Assembly: GCA_003543215.1 (NCBI GenBank)
Contig: DPJD01000001.1
Location: 114,141 to 178,140, forward strand
DNA from: Erysipelotrichaceae bacterium
Lineage (GTDB): Bacteria; Bacillota_I; Bacilli_A; Erysipelotrichales; Erysipelotrichaceae
Length of the DNA stretch: 64,000 nucleotides
Reading direction: 5' to 3'
Part shown: in pieces, positions 43,797-53,454 of the stretch
How the letters are laid out: each line of letters begins with the position of its first letter
Numbering within the stretch: the stretch's first letter is position 1
Position numbers and translations under genes: made by a program
The notes under the pieces: model-generated
Told to the model about the DNA's origin: nothing
Databases searched by the model: none
What the model saw: only the letters and a program-made list of their open reading frames with translations

Positions 43797-43849
43797 TTGT
43801 TTCGCATTATAAAACAAAAAGTTTTACAATAAAAAAAGATGGGAACGCC

Positions 43850-45307
43850 ATGAAAGAATATAAATTGGATCAGAATCAAGCTCCGATTGCGGAAGCAATG
43901 GAAACACATAGTCTTAAAAGAACCGTCGCCTTTGATGTGCCAGGGCACAAACAAGGCAAGGGAAATCCCATGTTACGGGACTTCTTAGGTGAACAATGTC
44001 TGCGTTATGACGTCAATTCACGTAAGGACTTGGATAATCTTTGTCATCCAGTGGGAGTCATCTTGGATGCGGAACGCTTGGCTGCCGATGCGTTTGGAGC
44101 AGGTCATGCGTTTTTTATTGTGAATGGAACGACGGCTGCGGTTCAAGCCATGATCTTTGCGGTCTTGAAGGCTGGCGATAAGATCATCTTGCCACGTAAT
44201 GTACATCGATCCGTTATCTATGCATTGATTCTGACTGGAGCGATTCCGGTATATGTAAATCCTGGAATTCATCCTGAATTGGGCATCCCTTTAGGCATGA
44301 GTTTGAAGGATGTGGAGAAAACCATCTTGGCCAATCCGGATGCGAAGGCAGTGTTTGTGAACAATCCGACCTATTATGGCATCTGTAGCGATATGGTTGG
44401 CATCGTGAATTTAGCGCATTCCCATAACATTCAAGTCTTAGCGGATGAAGCCCATGGGACGCATTTCTACTTCAAGGAAGGTCTACCCATCAGTGCGATG
44501 GCAGCGGGTGCCGATATGGCAGCGGTAAGCATGCATAAAACGGGTGGCAGTTTGACACAAAGTTCAATGCTTCTGATTAAGGATGAAAAACGTATGGGTG
44601 AGATACGTCAGGTACTGAATCTGACGCATACGACCAGTGGATCCTATCTCTTATTGGCATCACTCGATATCACACGTAAGTTCTTAGCGCTTGAAGGTGA
44701 GAAGGTCTTTAAGAAAGTTGTCGAATTAACGGAATACGCACGTCAAGAGATTGGGCAGATCGAGGGTTATTATGCCTTCTCACAGGACATTGTGAATCAT
44801 GATTCCGTGTTTGCTTTTGATCAGACGAAACTGACGATTCATACCCGTGGCATTGGCTTGGCAGGGATTGAGTTGTATGATTTGTTAAGGGATGAATATG
44901 ACATTCAAGTTGAATTGGGTGACCTGGGAAATATTCTCGCCATTGTGGGTGTTGGCGATTCAAAGAAGCAGATCGAGCGCTTGATCAGTGCTTTGCAGGA
45001 TATCAAAGATGAATATGAGCAAGATGATAAGGATATGATTGCCTATGATTACATCAATCCAATTGTCAAAGTATCGCCTCAAAAGGCTTATTATGCGGAT
45101 AAGACGAAAGTTAAGATCATTGAAAGTTTGAATCGTATCAGTGGTGAACAGATCATGGTTTACCCACCTGGAATCCCAATTATCGCCCCTGGTGAATTGA
45201 TTACCCAGGAAGCGATTGACTATATTGTTTATGCTAAGGAGCGTGGAAGTTTCTTGACAGGGATTGAGGATACTGCGATTGAAGAAATCGCGGTCTTGGA
45301 GGACTAA
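43850..45307 (+). CDS. speA: Arginine decarboxylase (Orn/Lys/Arg decarboxylase family)
   Basis: A 485-aa PLP enzyme of the fold-III-unrelated 'OKR_DC_1' family. The PLP lysine is K230 in VSMHKTGGSLTQSS; VNGTTAAVQA and LADEAHGTHF are also family landmarks. Family members decarboxylate Arg, Lys or Orn. The following spermidine synthase and agmatinase argue for arginine to agmatine, as in B. subtilis SpeA. GGGAACGCC precedes the ATG, a weak ribosome site. Confidence 0.9.
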   Translation: MKEYKLDQNQAPIAEAMETHSLKRTVAFDVPGHKQGKGNPMLRDFLGEQCLRYDVNSRKDLDNLCHPVGVILDAERLAADAFGAGHAFFIVNGTTAAVQAMIFAVLKAGDKIILPRNVHRSVIYALILTGAIPVYVNPGIHPELGIPLGMSLKDVEKTILANPDAKAVFVNNPTYYGICSDMVGIVNLAHSHNIQVLADEAHGTHFYFKEGLPISAMAAGADMAAVSMHKTGGSLTQSSMLLIKDEKRMGEIRQVLNLTHTTSGSYLLLASLDITRKFLALEGEKVFKKVVELTEYARQEIGQIEGYYAFSQDIVNHDSVFAFDQTKLTIHTRGIGLAGIELYDLLRDEYDIQVELGDLGNILAIVGVGDSKKQIERLISALQDIKDEYEQDDKDMIAYDYINPIVKVSPQKAYYADKTKVKIIESLNRISGEQIMVYPPGIPIIAPGELITQEAIDYIVYAKERGSFLTGIEDTAIEEIAVLED

Positions 45308-45308
45308 A

Positions 45309-46163
45309 ATGGAATATTGGTTTACTGAGCAACATACGGACAATGTCCGCTTCTCCATTCGTACCGATAAACAATTAGCCAGTGAAGAAACGGAAATCCA
45401 ACGGATCGATATCTTTACTTCTCCCGAGTTTGGTAAGTTCTTGGTATTAGATGGATGCATCATGCTTACCGAAAAAGATGAATTCATTTACCATGAAATG
45501 ATCGTGCATGTGCCGATGGCAGTGAATCCTAAGATTCGCAAGGTTTTGGTCATTGGGGCAGGGGATGGTGGCACCATTCGTGAATTGTGTCGTTATGAGA
45601 CCATTGAACACATCGATATGGTGGAAATCGACCAACGTGTCGTAGAGCTTTGTCAGGAACATTTCCCGAATCTGAGCGCTTCGCTTTCCGATCCACGTGT
45701 AAAGATTTATTATGAAGATGGCTTGAAGTTCATTCGTTCGCGTAAGAAGGAATATGATTTGATCATCGTGGATTCAACCGATCCAGTTGGACCTGGTGAA
45801 GGTTTGTTTACCAAGGAATTCTATGGAAATTGCCACAATGCCTTGAAAGATGATGGCATTTTGGTCAACCAACATGAAAGTCCTTACTACAGCTTCAACA
45901 CCAAGGCGATGCAACGGGCACACCAACGCATTCGTGAGAAATTCAAAATTGCACGTGTGTATCAAGCGCATATTCCTACTTATCCATCGGGTTATTGGTT
46001 GTTTGGTTTTGCGTCTAAGACTTTTGACCCTGTCCATGATTTGGATGAGGCTGCTTGGAAACGTTTGAACTTAAAAATGAAGTATTATAATACTTCATTG
46101 CATAAAGGATGCTTTGCCATCCCGAACTATGTAAAGGAACTCTTAAATTATGAAATTGAATAA
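45309..46163 (+). CDS. speE: Spermidine synthase (polyamine aminopropyltransferase)
   Basis: A 284-aa enzyme adding an aminopropyl group from decarboxylated SAM to putrescine. Motifs are VLVIGAGDGGTIRELCRY, IDMVEIDQRVVELC, YEDGLKFI and VDSTDPVGPGEGLFTKEFY. ATG 45309 follows TTGGAGGACTAAA; the frame from 45264 lies inside speA. It overlaps speB by 14 bases. Confidence 0.95.
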   Translation: MEYWFTEQHTDNVRFSIRTDKQLASEETEIQRIDIFTSPEFGKFLVLDGCIMLTEKDEFIYHEMIVHVPMAVNPKIRKVLVIGAGDGGTIRELCRYETIEHIDMVEIDQRVVELCQEHFPNLSASLSDPRVKIYYEDGLKFIRSRKKEYDLIIVDSTDPVGPGEGLFTKEFYGNCHNALKDDGILVNQHESPYYSFNTKAMQRAHQRIREKFKIARVYQAHIPTYPSGYWLFGFASKTFDPVHDLDEAAWKRLNLKMKYYNTSLHKGCFAIPNYVKELLNYEIE

Positions 46164-47016
46164 AAATACCCATGTCTTTGTCGGCTGTGACACAGAATAC
46201 AATGATGCGGAAATCGTTTTGTTTGGCGCACCTTTTGATAGCACGACTTCATATCGTCCTGGAACACGTTTTGGTCCGAGTGCGATTCGTACGGAGTCCA
46301 TTGGACTTGAGCTCTACAGTCCGTATTCTGATCATGGTTTAGAGGACTGCAAAGTCTGTGATACCGGTGATTTAGTCTTGCCTTTTGGCAGTGCGGAGCG
46401 AGCTTTGGATGCGATTTACGAACGTGCGAAGATCATTGTCCAAGATAAAAAAATCCCCTTCATGTTAGGTGGGGAACATACGGTAACCTATGGTTCCGTA
46501 CGTGCGGTTTTTGAGGCGCATCCTGATTTGCACATCATTCATTTCGATGCGCATACGGATTTAAGAGATACCTATTATGGTGAATTTTATTCCCATGCGA
46601 CGGTGTTGAAGCGTTGTTACGACTTGGTCGGGGATAAGAAGATCTTCCATTTTGGATTGCGTTCAGGTGCACGTGAAGAGTTTGTCTTTGCACAAGAACA
46701 CAACTATATCGAAAAGAGCAGCTGTGATACCTTGAAGTCCATCTTGCCTCAATTGGAAGGTAAGCCAGTTTATATCACCATTGATTTGGATTGCTTGGAT
46801 CCATCACAAATGCCAGGTACTGGTACACCAGAAGCGGGTGGTATTACGTTCCATCAATTATTGGATAGTGTTCTTGCGATGAGTCATTTGAATGTCGTGG
46901 GCATCGATGTGAATGAATTGGCTCCAATTTATGATCAATCTGGTGCGAGTACGGCTTTGGCAAGTAAATTGACCCGTGAGATCATGATTGCAGTGTCAAA
47001 GAATCGTGCCAAATAA
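46150..47016 (+). CDS. speB: Agmatinase
   Basis: A 288-aa manganese ureohydrolase producing putrescine and urea from agmatine. Metal motifs are LGGEHTVTYG, HFDAHTDLRD and ITIDLDCLDPSQMPGTGTPEAGG. It supplies the putrescine used by SpeE. AAGGAACTC precedes the ATG. Its stop abuts the stop of the convergent pseudouridine synthase gene, and no terminator is visible. Confidence 0.95.
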   Translation: MKLNKNTHVFVGCDTEYNDAEIVLFGAPFDSTTSYRPGTRFGPSAIRTESIGLELYSPYSDHGLEDCKVCDTGDLVLPFGSAERALDAIYERAKIIVQDKKIPFMLGGEHTVTYGSVRAVFEAHPDLHIIHFDAHTDLRDTYYGEFYSHATVLKRCYDLVGDKKIFHFGLRSGAREEFVFAQEHNYIEKSSCDTLKSILPQLEGKPVYITIDLDCLDPSQMPGTGTPEAGGITFHQLLDSVLAMSHLNVVGIDVNELAPIYDQSGASTALASKLTREIMIAVSKNRAK

Positions 47017-47733
47017 TTAAAGTTTGCTTAATAAAATTTCTGTTTCTTCAGGGGTTATACGATACGTTTGACCCTTTTTTAATTTGTATACCGTTAGATG
47101 CATGATTCTTAATCGTTTCAAGAAGATGACACGATAATCCAAAGCACTGCACATCCGTCGAATCTGGCGGTTTAGACCTTGGTTCAAAATGATTTTGAAG
47201 TGTTGGTCATCGACTTGATAGAGTGTACACGGATGGGTGGTGGTCATTTCATCTGTGACAGGATTGTGGATACGCACACCTCTTGCCATTTGGCGTAAGA
47301 ATTGAGGTGTGATGGATTTGTTTACCTTGACCAAGTATTCTTTTTCATGGGCATTTTCATGGCGAAGGATCTTATTGACAAGATCTCCGTCATTGGTTAA
47401 AAGGATGAGTCCTTCACTGTCTTTATCCAAACGGCCGATCGGAAAGATGCGTTCAGGATAATTGATCGCATCGATGATGTTTCCAGGGATATGTTGTTCC
47501 GTGGTGCAGGTGATGCCCGATGGTTTATTGTACATCAAAATGATGTGTTCTTTGCTGTGTTCAATGACGATGTCGTCCAAAGTGACCACATCCCCATCTT
47601 GGACGCGCATGCCGATTTGTGCAAGTTCACCATTGATTTTGACACGACCTTCACTGATGGCGGTATCGGCTTCTCTACGTGAACAACGTCCACTCTTACT
47701 GATGTATTGATTTAAGCGTTCTAACTTTTCCAT
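47017..47733 (-). CDS. 23S rRNA pseudouridine synthase (RluF/RsuA family)
   Basis: A 238-aa enzyme. Residues 1-60 form an S4 domain (RLNQYISKSGRCSRREADTAI), followed by the RsuA-family catalytic domain with GRLDKDSEGLILLTNDGD (catalytic Asp) and NQGLNRQIRRMCSALDY. The last motif is typical of RluF, which acts near 23S U2604. The open frame extends upstream to 47769, but ATG 47733 after ACAGGAT starts the S4 domain properly. Confidence 0.9.
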   Translation of the reverse strand: MEKLERLNQYISKSGRCSRREADTAISEGRVKINGELAQIGMRVQDGDVVTLDDIVIEHSKEHIILMYNKPSGITCTTEQHIPGNIIDAINYPERIFPIGRLDKDSEGLILLTNDGDLVNKILRHENAHEKEYLVKVNKSITPQFLRQMARGVRIHNPVTDEMTTTHPCTLYQVDDQHFKIILNQGLNRQIRRMCSALDYRVIFLKRLRIMHLTVYKLKKGQTYRITPEETEILLSKL

Positions 47734-47749
47734 ATCCTGTATTATGGCA

Positions 47750-47781
47750 TAAAAAAGGAACATCCGCATTAGAATGTTCCT
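47750..47781 (-). terminator. Terminator of the HD-GYP operon
   Basis: On the minus strand AGGAACAT, a 10-base loop, ATGTTCCT and six Ts; it overlaps the HD-GYP gene's stop codon. Confidence 0.85.
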
Positions 47782-50341
47782 ATTGGTAGAGATTAAGCGT
47801 GGTTTTCGGAGCTTCCGTACTTCGCGATGGTTCGATGATCAATTGACCACTTCGAACCAAATGGACGAAGATCTTAGCCAATTCAGGATCGAATTGTTTA
47901 CCAGCATTGTTTTCAACTTCTTCCAAAGCGAAGTCGATGCTTAGATAGGTCTTATAGTGACGGTTCGATGTGATGGCATCGAAGGCATCCGCTACGGCGA
48001 TACAACGGGCTGCGAATGGAATATTCTCGCCTTTGATGCGACGAGGATAACCAGTCCCATCCCATCGTTCATGGTGACCCACAACCGCTGGTATAACATG
48101 ACTGAATGACGGCAGATACTTGATGATGGTGATGGACATATCCACATGCATCTTCATGACTTCATATTCTTCATCACTAAGGCGCGTGAATTTTGTTAGG
48201 ATGTTTTCTGGAATACCAATCTTACCGATATCGTGAAGCAATGAAGCTTGACGAATCAATTCAATTTCTTCTTTACGAGCTCCAGCTTCTTTCGCAATCG
48301 CTGTCGCATATTGGGCAACGCGTTGACTGTGACCGAAGGTATAGTGATCTTTGGCATCGATCGCAGCGGTTAAAGCGTAGATCGTAGCCATGTTCATTTC
48401 ATCCGAAGCGGTATCGTTGACCTTTTGGTCATGGATATCGGGATTGAAGAGAACGGATTTGTTTTTACCGGTCATCTTGGCATAACGCAAGGCTGCTGTT
48501 GCTTTCGCAATCAGATCCTTATCATCACTGGCCACACTCGGTGCGGCACTGATACCGATTGAAATCGTGATATTACGGGTGATTTCCGTGCCCTTGGCCA
48601 TCGAAGTGGTTTCGACACGTTCTCGAATCTTTTCCGCTAGCTCATAGGCCGTACGTGAATCGACATAAGGTAGAATCAATGCGAACACATCACCACCATA
48701 ACGACAGAGGGTACCACGTTCACCATTGACGAAACGAATGGCTTCCGCAACTCTCTGCAAGACGATATCGCCGGCATAATGTCCGTAGATTTCATTGAAT
48801 AAGGCAAACATATCGATGTTGATCATGATCAAGGAGACCATTTGCGTCCGTAGATTACGTGTATTCTTTTGGAGCTGATCAATGAAGTAACGATGATTGT
48901 AGATGCCGGTCAAGCTGTCCATGATCGCATCTTGTTGGAACTTCTCGAACATGCGTGCATTGGACATTGCGATTGAAGCCGTTGCACAGAGGGCAGAAAC
49001 GGCATTCAAGTCTTCATTGTTCAATAAGGTCGTATAGTCTTTAGAGGACAAGAGAACCATCCCAATTAGTTCATTGTTGTATTTGAGTGGAACCAAGGCT
49101 TCAAAACGAATCAAAGCCAACGCTTGGCGTTCCTTATCCCAAAGTGTCTTAAAGATTGGATGGGTATTCAAGTATTCTTCCTTGATCACATCATCAAATT
49201 GTGTGAACCATTGAATAAATGGATGATTTGATCTGAAATCTAAAGTTAGACGGGTCAATTTCTTGAATGAAGCATAGAACCCATAATCATCATTTTGTGC
49301 GTTCTTAAAGAAGATCGACACATCGTCATTGCTGGTCAACTGAACGATGACATTCAAGAGTTCCTGAGCCAGATGTTCCAAATTCAAGTTGTTGGAAGCA
49401 CTGAGTGTGAAGTTCTTGATGAGCGTGTTCTGTTGGTTTTCTTTCTTATTGAAGTAGTTCTCAACCAATCTAAAGATAACAGTGAACAATGGTTGGAATA
49501 AGATGATCGTAATCAAAGAGGTCAATAAGACGAAGATTTCTTGACTAAGACCATTATTGAATTGATTGAACAAACGTAGAACAGTATTGACTAAAAGCGC
49601 TACGGCACTGAATAAGAAAGTCATGATAAAGGTGAATACCAACGTACGCGTGATCACGATTCTAAGTTCAACCACATGTTCTTTATAGATGGCATACATA
49701 AGCAGACTGCTCGTCACGATGCCGGCTGCGAAGTCAATGGGGTATTTCCCAATCGCAGGGATGACATTCAAGGCGAAACCGACATAAAGAATGAATAGAC
49801 CAAGTAGTACAGGTCTCAAACGTTGTGAAGTCTTGACGCCATGTTTATAAGCATTGAGCATCTTCAATAAACTGGAGGACAGTAAGACAAATACGATCGC
49901 AAAGCCTGGATAAGCAAATGGTCCCGTTTGATAACTGACCTCATAAAGGGTTTGGCCATTAACGACGGGAGTCAGAATTGAAGCGGATGTGACCATCCAA
50001 CCTAGACTGTGAACGACCATCATCCCGATCATGATCAAAGTCCAACCGAGAAGATGGATCTTTTTGAATTGAGAAGTGAAATAACTGATGAAGATATAAG
50101 CAAAGTAAGGTACTAAGTTGATACAAGCGGTCATGACGCGTGACCAGAAGAGGACACTTGGTGCGAATTGCGCTTTCATCAATAAGGATGAGGCTGACCA
50201 TGCGATCATCGATGCCACATAGAGCATGAATGAGACGATCATTTTGTCTTTTTTGGAGATGGCAAGCATGAAGAAAAGCATCGCGTTGATGATCAATGCG
50301 AGGATCGGAATTCCCCAAAAAATGACATTGGATAGAACCAT
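47780..50341 (-). CDS. 7TM-GAF-GGDEF-HD-GYP signalling protein
   Basis: An 853-aa membrane protein. Residues about 1-285 hold eight or so helices resembling the histidine-kinase 7TM sensor; about 305-465 is GAF-like; about 470-635 is a GGDEF domain whose signature is GGDVF (near 549-553); about 655-830 is an HD-GYP domain with LLHDIGKIGIPENIL and HHERWDGTGYPRRIKGE intact. HD-GYP domains hydrolyse c-di-GMP or related nucleotides; the changed GGDEF probably lacks cyclase activity and may bind GTP. AAGGAGAACAG precedes the ATG. It is last in an operon with the GH3 protein. Confidence 0.92.
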   Translation of the reverse strand: MVLSNVIFWGIPILALIINAMLFFMLAISKKDKMIVSFMLYVASMIAWSASSLLMKAQFAPSVLFWSRVMTACINLVPYFAYIFISYFTSQFKKIHLLGWTLIMIGMMVVHSLGWMVTSASILTPVVNGQTLYEVSYQTGPFAYPGFAIVFVLLSSSLLKMLNAYKHGVKTSQRLRPVLLGLFILYVGFALNVIPAIGKYPIDFAAGIVTSSLLMYAIYKEHVVELRIVITRTLVFTFIMTFLFSAVALLVNTVLRLFNQFNNGLSQEIFVLLTSLITIILFQPLFTVIFRLVENYFNKKENQQNTLIKNFTLSASNNLNLEHLAQELLNVIVQLTSNDDVSIFFKNAQNDDYGFYASFKKLTRLTLDFRSNHPFIQWFTQFDDVIKEEYLNTHPIFKTLWDKERQALALIRFEALVPLKYNNELIGMVLLSSKDYTTLLNNEDLNAVSALCATASIAMSNARMFEKFQQDAIMDSLTGIYNHRYFIDQLQKNTRNLRTQMVSLIMINIDMFALFNEIYGHYAGDIVLQRVAEAIRFVNGERGTLCRYGGDVFALILPYVDSRTAYELAEKIRERVETTSMAKGTEITRNITISIGISAAPSVASDDKDLIAKATAALRYAKMTGKNKSVLFNPDIHDQKVNDTASDEMNMATIYALTAAIDAKDHYTFGHSQRVAQYATAIAKEAGARKEEIELIRQASLLHDIGKIGIPENILTKFTRLSDEEYEVMKMHVDMSITIIKYLPSFSHVIPAVVGHHERWDGTGYPRRIKGENIPFAARCIAVADAFDAITSNRHYKTYLSIDFALEEVENNAGKQFDPELAKIFVHLVRSGQLIIEPSRSTEAPKTTLNLYQ

Positions 50342-50353
50342 CTGTTCTCCTTC

Positions 50354-51958
50354 TTATGCTTTACCTGGTATTTGAGCGAGTTTCAAGACTTCGGTCACAT
50401 CGAAATGCGATGGATTGACCTTGGCCATTTTATGCCGGATGCTCTGCGTATACTGCTTAATCGTTCCTGTAGGGAGGACGTGAACCTTCATCGGTTCGAT
50501 GCCCAACATTTTCTTTAAGCTCTTGTAATCATCATCGAGATATTTGAAGTAAACCTCGAGATGTTCCTTGATGAAGTCTGGATCTTCCAATCCAATCACA
50601 TTCTCACCATGATTCAATTCAATGTACATCGCCATGTAAGGACGTTTTTGCTCATCATAGCGTTTGACCGCAAACCAATGTTCAATGTTGATTTTCGAAA
50701 GTTTGATGACTTCCGAAATGGTTGCCTCGGTGATGCGTGTGAAGCCAGCCAAATCAATGACGGGATCGACACGATCGATGTATTGGAAGTGTGGAAGTTT
50801 GATGCCATCTTCTTTTCGTTCAAGGGTGACACATTTGAAGACATCACCAATGCGATAGCGTGCGAAGGCTCCGCCTTTAAGGGTCGTGATCACGATTTCA
50901 TAATAGTGATCTGGAATTAGTTCATTCATCAGATACGTCTTTGGGACATACGTGGGATCTTGAAGGTTCTTGTAGAATTCTTCCATGGGAATAAATTCGT
51001 AGAAACAGACTTCAGGAAAGAAGATAAGCCCATTCTTTGTCCACGATTCAGTCCCAATGCATGTGGCTTCGGTACCACCAAAGATTTCCAAGGGTTTGAC
51101 GCCCCAGTAATGTTCGATTTTTTCTTTGAAATGTGCGGTATCCGTTCCAGCACAGACAAAGCCTTTGAGATCGAAGACATCTTTAGGCAGGATGGCTTGT
51201 TTCTCAAGTTTGGAGTGGATCTTTGCTTTTGCGAATTTGCTCAATTGGCCTAAATCAAACTTAAGGAGATCGACACCTGAGGAACCACTGCCCTCCGCAA
51301 AGCTTTCGCTCATACGGACAATAACGGAACTTAAGCCATAAAACAAATCGATGCCTTTATGAACACCCATCTTGAAACCCAGTTTATTGCGTTCCCCAAA
51401 GGACATCTTATTGCCAGCTTCGATATCCGGCATGAATTTTACGGTATATTCACCTTGTAAGGTATACGGTAGAAGTCCTGTCAGATACGGTAAGGGTGCC
51501 ATACCGTTCAAGAGTTTCATGCCTGGTTTCAAATCAAAGTGACCTTTACGCTTACTTGTCGCAAGCATGATGCAAGCAAATGCGATTTCACGATGTGAAG
51601 CGATCATACTCGCAGTATAAGGGGCAACTTTAACAGGTGCTTTACCACCTTCCCAGGTTGTTTGAATCCAAACAACAGGTTCAGCCGGCAAGACCTTGGT
51701 ATTCTTAGGCAAGAGATAATCCGCATAATCCTCATAATCCGTCAAAGGAACGATGCGTCTGAACTCATCTGGATTACGTGGCTTTTGACCCTTCATAATC
51801 GCTTGACCTAACTCACAATCCGCATAGAGATCGATCTGTTCCATAAGCAACTGATTTTGGATTTCCATGAATTGGTCTAAATTCATATCTAAAAAATTGC
51901 AGTAGCGCTGCCAGATTTCTTCATGCGTTTTTGTTCGTAACATCTGATCAAAATTCAT
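50354..51958 (-). CDS. GH3-family acyl-adenylating enzyme-like protein
   Basis: A 534-aa member of the GH3 superfamily (ANL-type adenylating enzymes named after plant auxin-amide synthetases). Landmarks are WIQTTWEGGKAPVKVAPYT near residue 92, FGGTEATCIGTES and RYRIGDVFKCV, matching the family's nucleotide-binding regions. Bacterial members may adenylate a carboxylate and couple it to an amine or thiol; the substrate is unknown. It overlaps the upstream methyltransferase-like gene by 4 bases and precedes the HD-GYP gene by 12. Confidence 0.85.
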   Translation of the reverse strand: MNFDQMLRTKTHEEIWQRYCNFLDMNLDQFMEIQNQLLMEQIDLYADCELGQAIMKGQKPRNPDEFRRIVPLTDYEDYADYLLPKNTKVLPAEPVVWIQTTWEGGKAPVKVAPYTASMIASHREIAFACIMLATSKRKGHFDLKPGMKLLNGMAPLPYLTGLLPYTLQGEYTVKFMPDIEAGNKMSFGERNKLGFKMGVHKGIDLFYGLSSVIVRMSESFAEGSGSSGVDLLKFDLGQLSKFAKAKIHSKLEKQAILPKDVFDLKGFVCAGTDTAHFKEKIEHYWGVKPLEIFGGTEATCIGTESWTKNGLIFFPEVCFYEFIPMEEFYKNLQDPTYVPKTYLMNELIPDHYYEIVITTLKGGAFARYRIGDVFKCVTLERKEDGIKLPHFQYIDRVDPVIDLAGFTRITEATISEVIKLSKINIEHWFAVKRYDEQKRPYMAMYIELNHGENVIGLEDPDFIKEHLEVYFKYLDDDYKSLKKMLGIEPMKVHVLPTGTIKQYTQSIRHKMAKVNPSHFDVTEVLKLAQIPGKA

Positions 51959-52533
51959 TTGCTTAGTTCCCCCTTAAGCCATGTATTCTGAAAACGCCGT
52001 AAACTTTGTCTATTGAAGAGAAGGAAAGGAGTTTCCTTTTGATAGTCTTTATACCCCTTGATGGTCAAAGGGAAGAAATAAACATCTTGAATGTAAACAT
52101 GGAGGATATCAAACAGTGTCCAAACGATTGCCGCATAAAGCATCATCCATTTGCCACTGTAGAGAAAAAGTGTGAAGAAAGTAAAGAAGAAGCCATAGAC
52201 ACCTGGATGACGACAGAGGGCATACCAACCGGTATTGATGAGCGTATTATTCGCGCCTTCGATATAGGTTCGTTTAAAAGGTAGGGCTCCAAAGAGGGCA
52301 TCGATCATCTGGATCAAGCTGATGATGAAGAGCACAAGCACGAGCCAACGATAGGGTTCATCCAATGTGAAATCGCTTGTTCCGGAGGTGTAAATAAGAA
52401 AAGTGGCTAAGACAATGAAAAATACCCCAAGGGCAAACAAAACATTGAACTTATTATTCCAATGCTTTACTTTATTGAGGTCAAAGAGGGTGAGGATGAC
52501 AAAACCAAGGCTGCCAAAAATGATGTTTTCCAC
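51955..52533 (-). CDS. Isoprenylcysteine/phospholipid methyltransferase-like membrane protein
   Basis: A 192-aa protein with about five helices. The segment NTGWYALCRHPGVYGFFFTFF resembles the SAM-binding G-x-Y-x3-RHP motif of ICMT/PEMT-type membrane methyltransferases; the C-terminal E-x2-F of that family is not clear (the nearby text reads GYKDYQKETPFLLF). The start is GTG 52533 after AGGGGAAATTC. First gene of the operon with the GH3 protein. Confidence 0.7.
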   Translation of the reverse strand: MENIIFGSLGFVILTLFDLNKVKHWNNKFNVLFALGVFFIVLATFLIYTSGTSDFTLDEPYRWLVLVLFIISLIQMIDALFGALPFKRTYIEGANNTLINTGWYALCRHPGVYGFFFTFFTLFLYSGKWMMLYAAIVWTLFDILHVYIQDVYFFPLTIKGYKDYQKETPFLLFNRQSLRRFQNTWLKGELSK

Positions 52534-52651
52534 GAATTTCCCCTTTTCGCCGTAATTGCATTATAAACCGTGTATTTTCGTTATACAACATGTTTCCAAA
52601 CAATATGTTTTAAAATTTGGTTAATTTTGTGTTAAACTTAATAATTTTGAT

Positions 52652-52673
52652 AAAAAAAGACGCCGAAGCGTCT
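52652..52673 (-). terminator. Terminator of the GntR/ABC operon
   Basis: On the minus strand AGACGC, loop TTCG, GCGTCT, then seven Ts. It includes the TAG stop of the permease. Confidence 0.9.
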
Positions 52674-53454
52674 AATTCAACTCAAGTTTATTTCGATTCA
52701 ACCATAAGGTCAGTGTAAACAAGCCTAAACCAGCCACAAGATAATAAATGAAGTCTAAACCATACATCATCCAGTTGATGTTTACTTGCATACGCTCTAC
52801 TTGGATGTACCAGTCTTGTAAGAGGTTTGAATTGAGGTTCTCAATCACGAAATTGATCAAGATATAAACCATTAAACCGATGAAGACCTTATTGGCTTTG
52901 ACATAAGATGTGTTCACGAAACTGAAGGCAACCAAAATCAAGCTGATGCCATAGAAGATGTTCACAAGGTATTGAGGTAAACTGATGAGAACCATACGTG
53001 CAAAGAGCACGATTGCGTTTTGTTCTTGTAAGTAGGCGAAGATTTGATTGATTTGAGTTTGGTATTCAACCAAGAGGTCTTGATGTAAGAAGTACCATAA
53101 ACCGATGAAGACCGAGACTGAAATCAAGTAACTCAATAAGGTGGTGGTCATCCATATGCCAGCCGTGATGATCTTCGCAAGGAAGAGTTCAATATCAGTT
53201 GCAGGCAGTACATGACTGAGATAACCTTCGTTGGTATATAGTCGATTGATCAAGCGAAGGATGGTTTGAACCAAGATGACCGTACTTGCGATCAAGAGTC
53301 CAACAAAAGGAACCACGATGACGAAGATCAACCATTCCACTTCTGGATTTAATGAGATCGCCCCAACAATCGCAAGCAAGAGTAAACCTGCATACATGGG
53401 GAGTAGATCACGATACGTTGCGATGAGATCGTGTTTGATGAGTTTGATTAACAT
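52672..53454 (-). CDS. ABC-2 type exporter membrane subunit
   Basis: A 260-aa membrane protein with about six helices, beginning MLIKLIKHDLIATYRDLLPM, the usual cytoplasmic start of ABC-2 permeases that pair with YtrB/BcrA-like ATPases. The substrate cannot be read. It overlaps the ATPase gene by 7 bases. In known YtrA-type operons such pairs respond to envelope-active compounds. Confidence 0.82.
   Translation of the reverse strand: MLIKLIKHDLIATYRDLLPMYAGLLLLAIVGAISLNPEVEWLIFVIVVPFVGLLIASTVILVQTILRLINRLYTNEGYLSHVLPATDIELFLAKIITAGIWMTTTLLSYLISVSVFIGLWYFLHQDLLVEYQTQINQIFAYLQEQNAIVLFARMVLISLPQYLVNIFYGISLILVAFSFVNTSYVKANKVFIGLMVYILINFVIENLNSNLLQDWYIQVERMQVNINWMMYGLDFIYYLVAGLGLFTLTLWLNRNKLELN

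Noticed and set aside
50561..50920. Plus-strand 119-aa frame opposite the GH3-family gene
   Set aside because: Antisense shadow; the minus-strand frame has clear family motifs.
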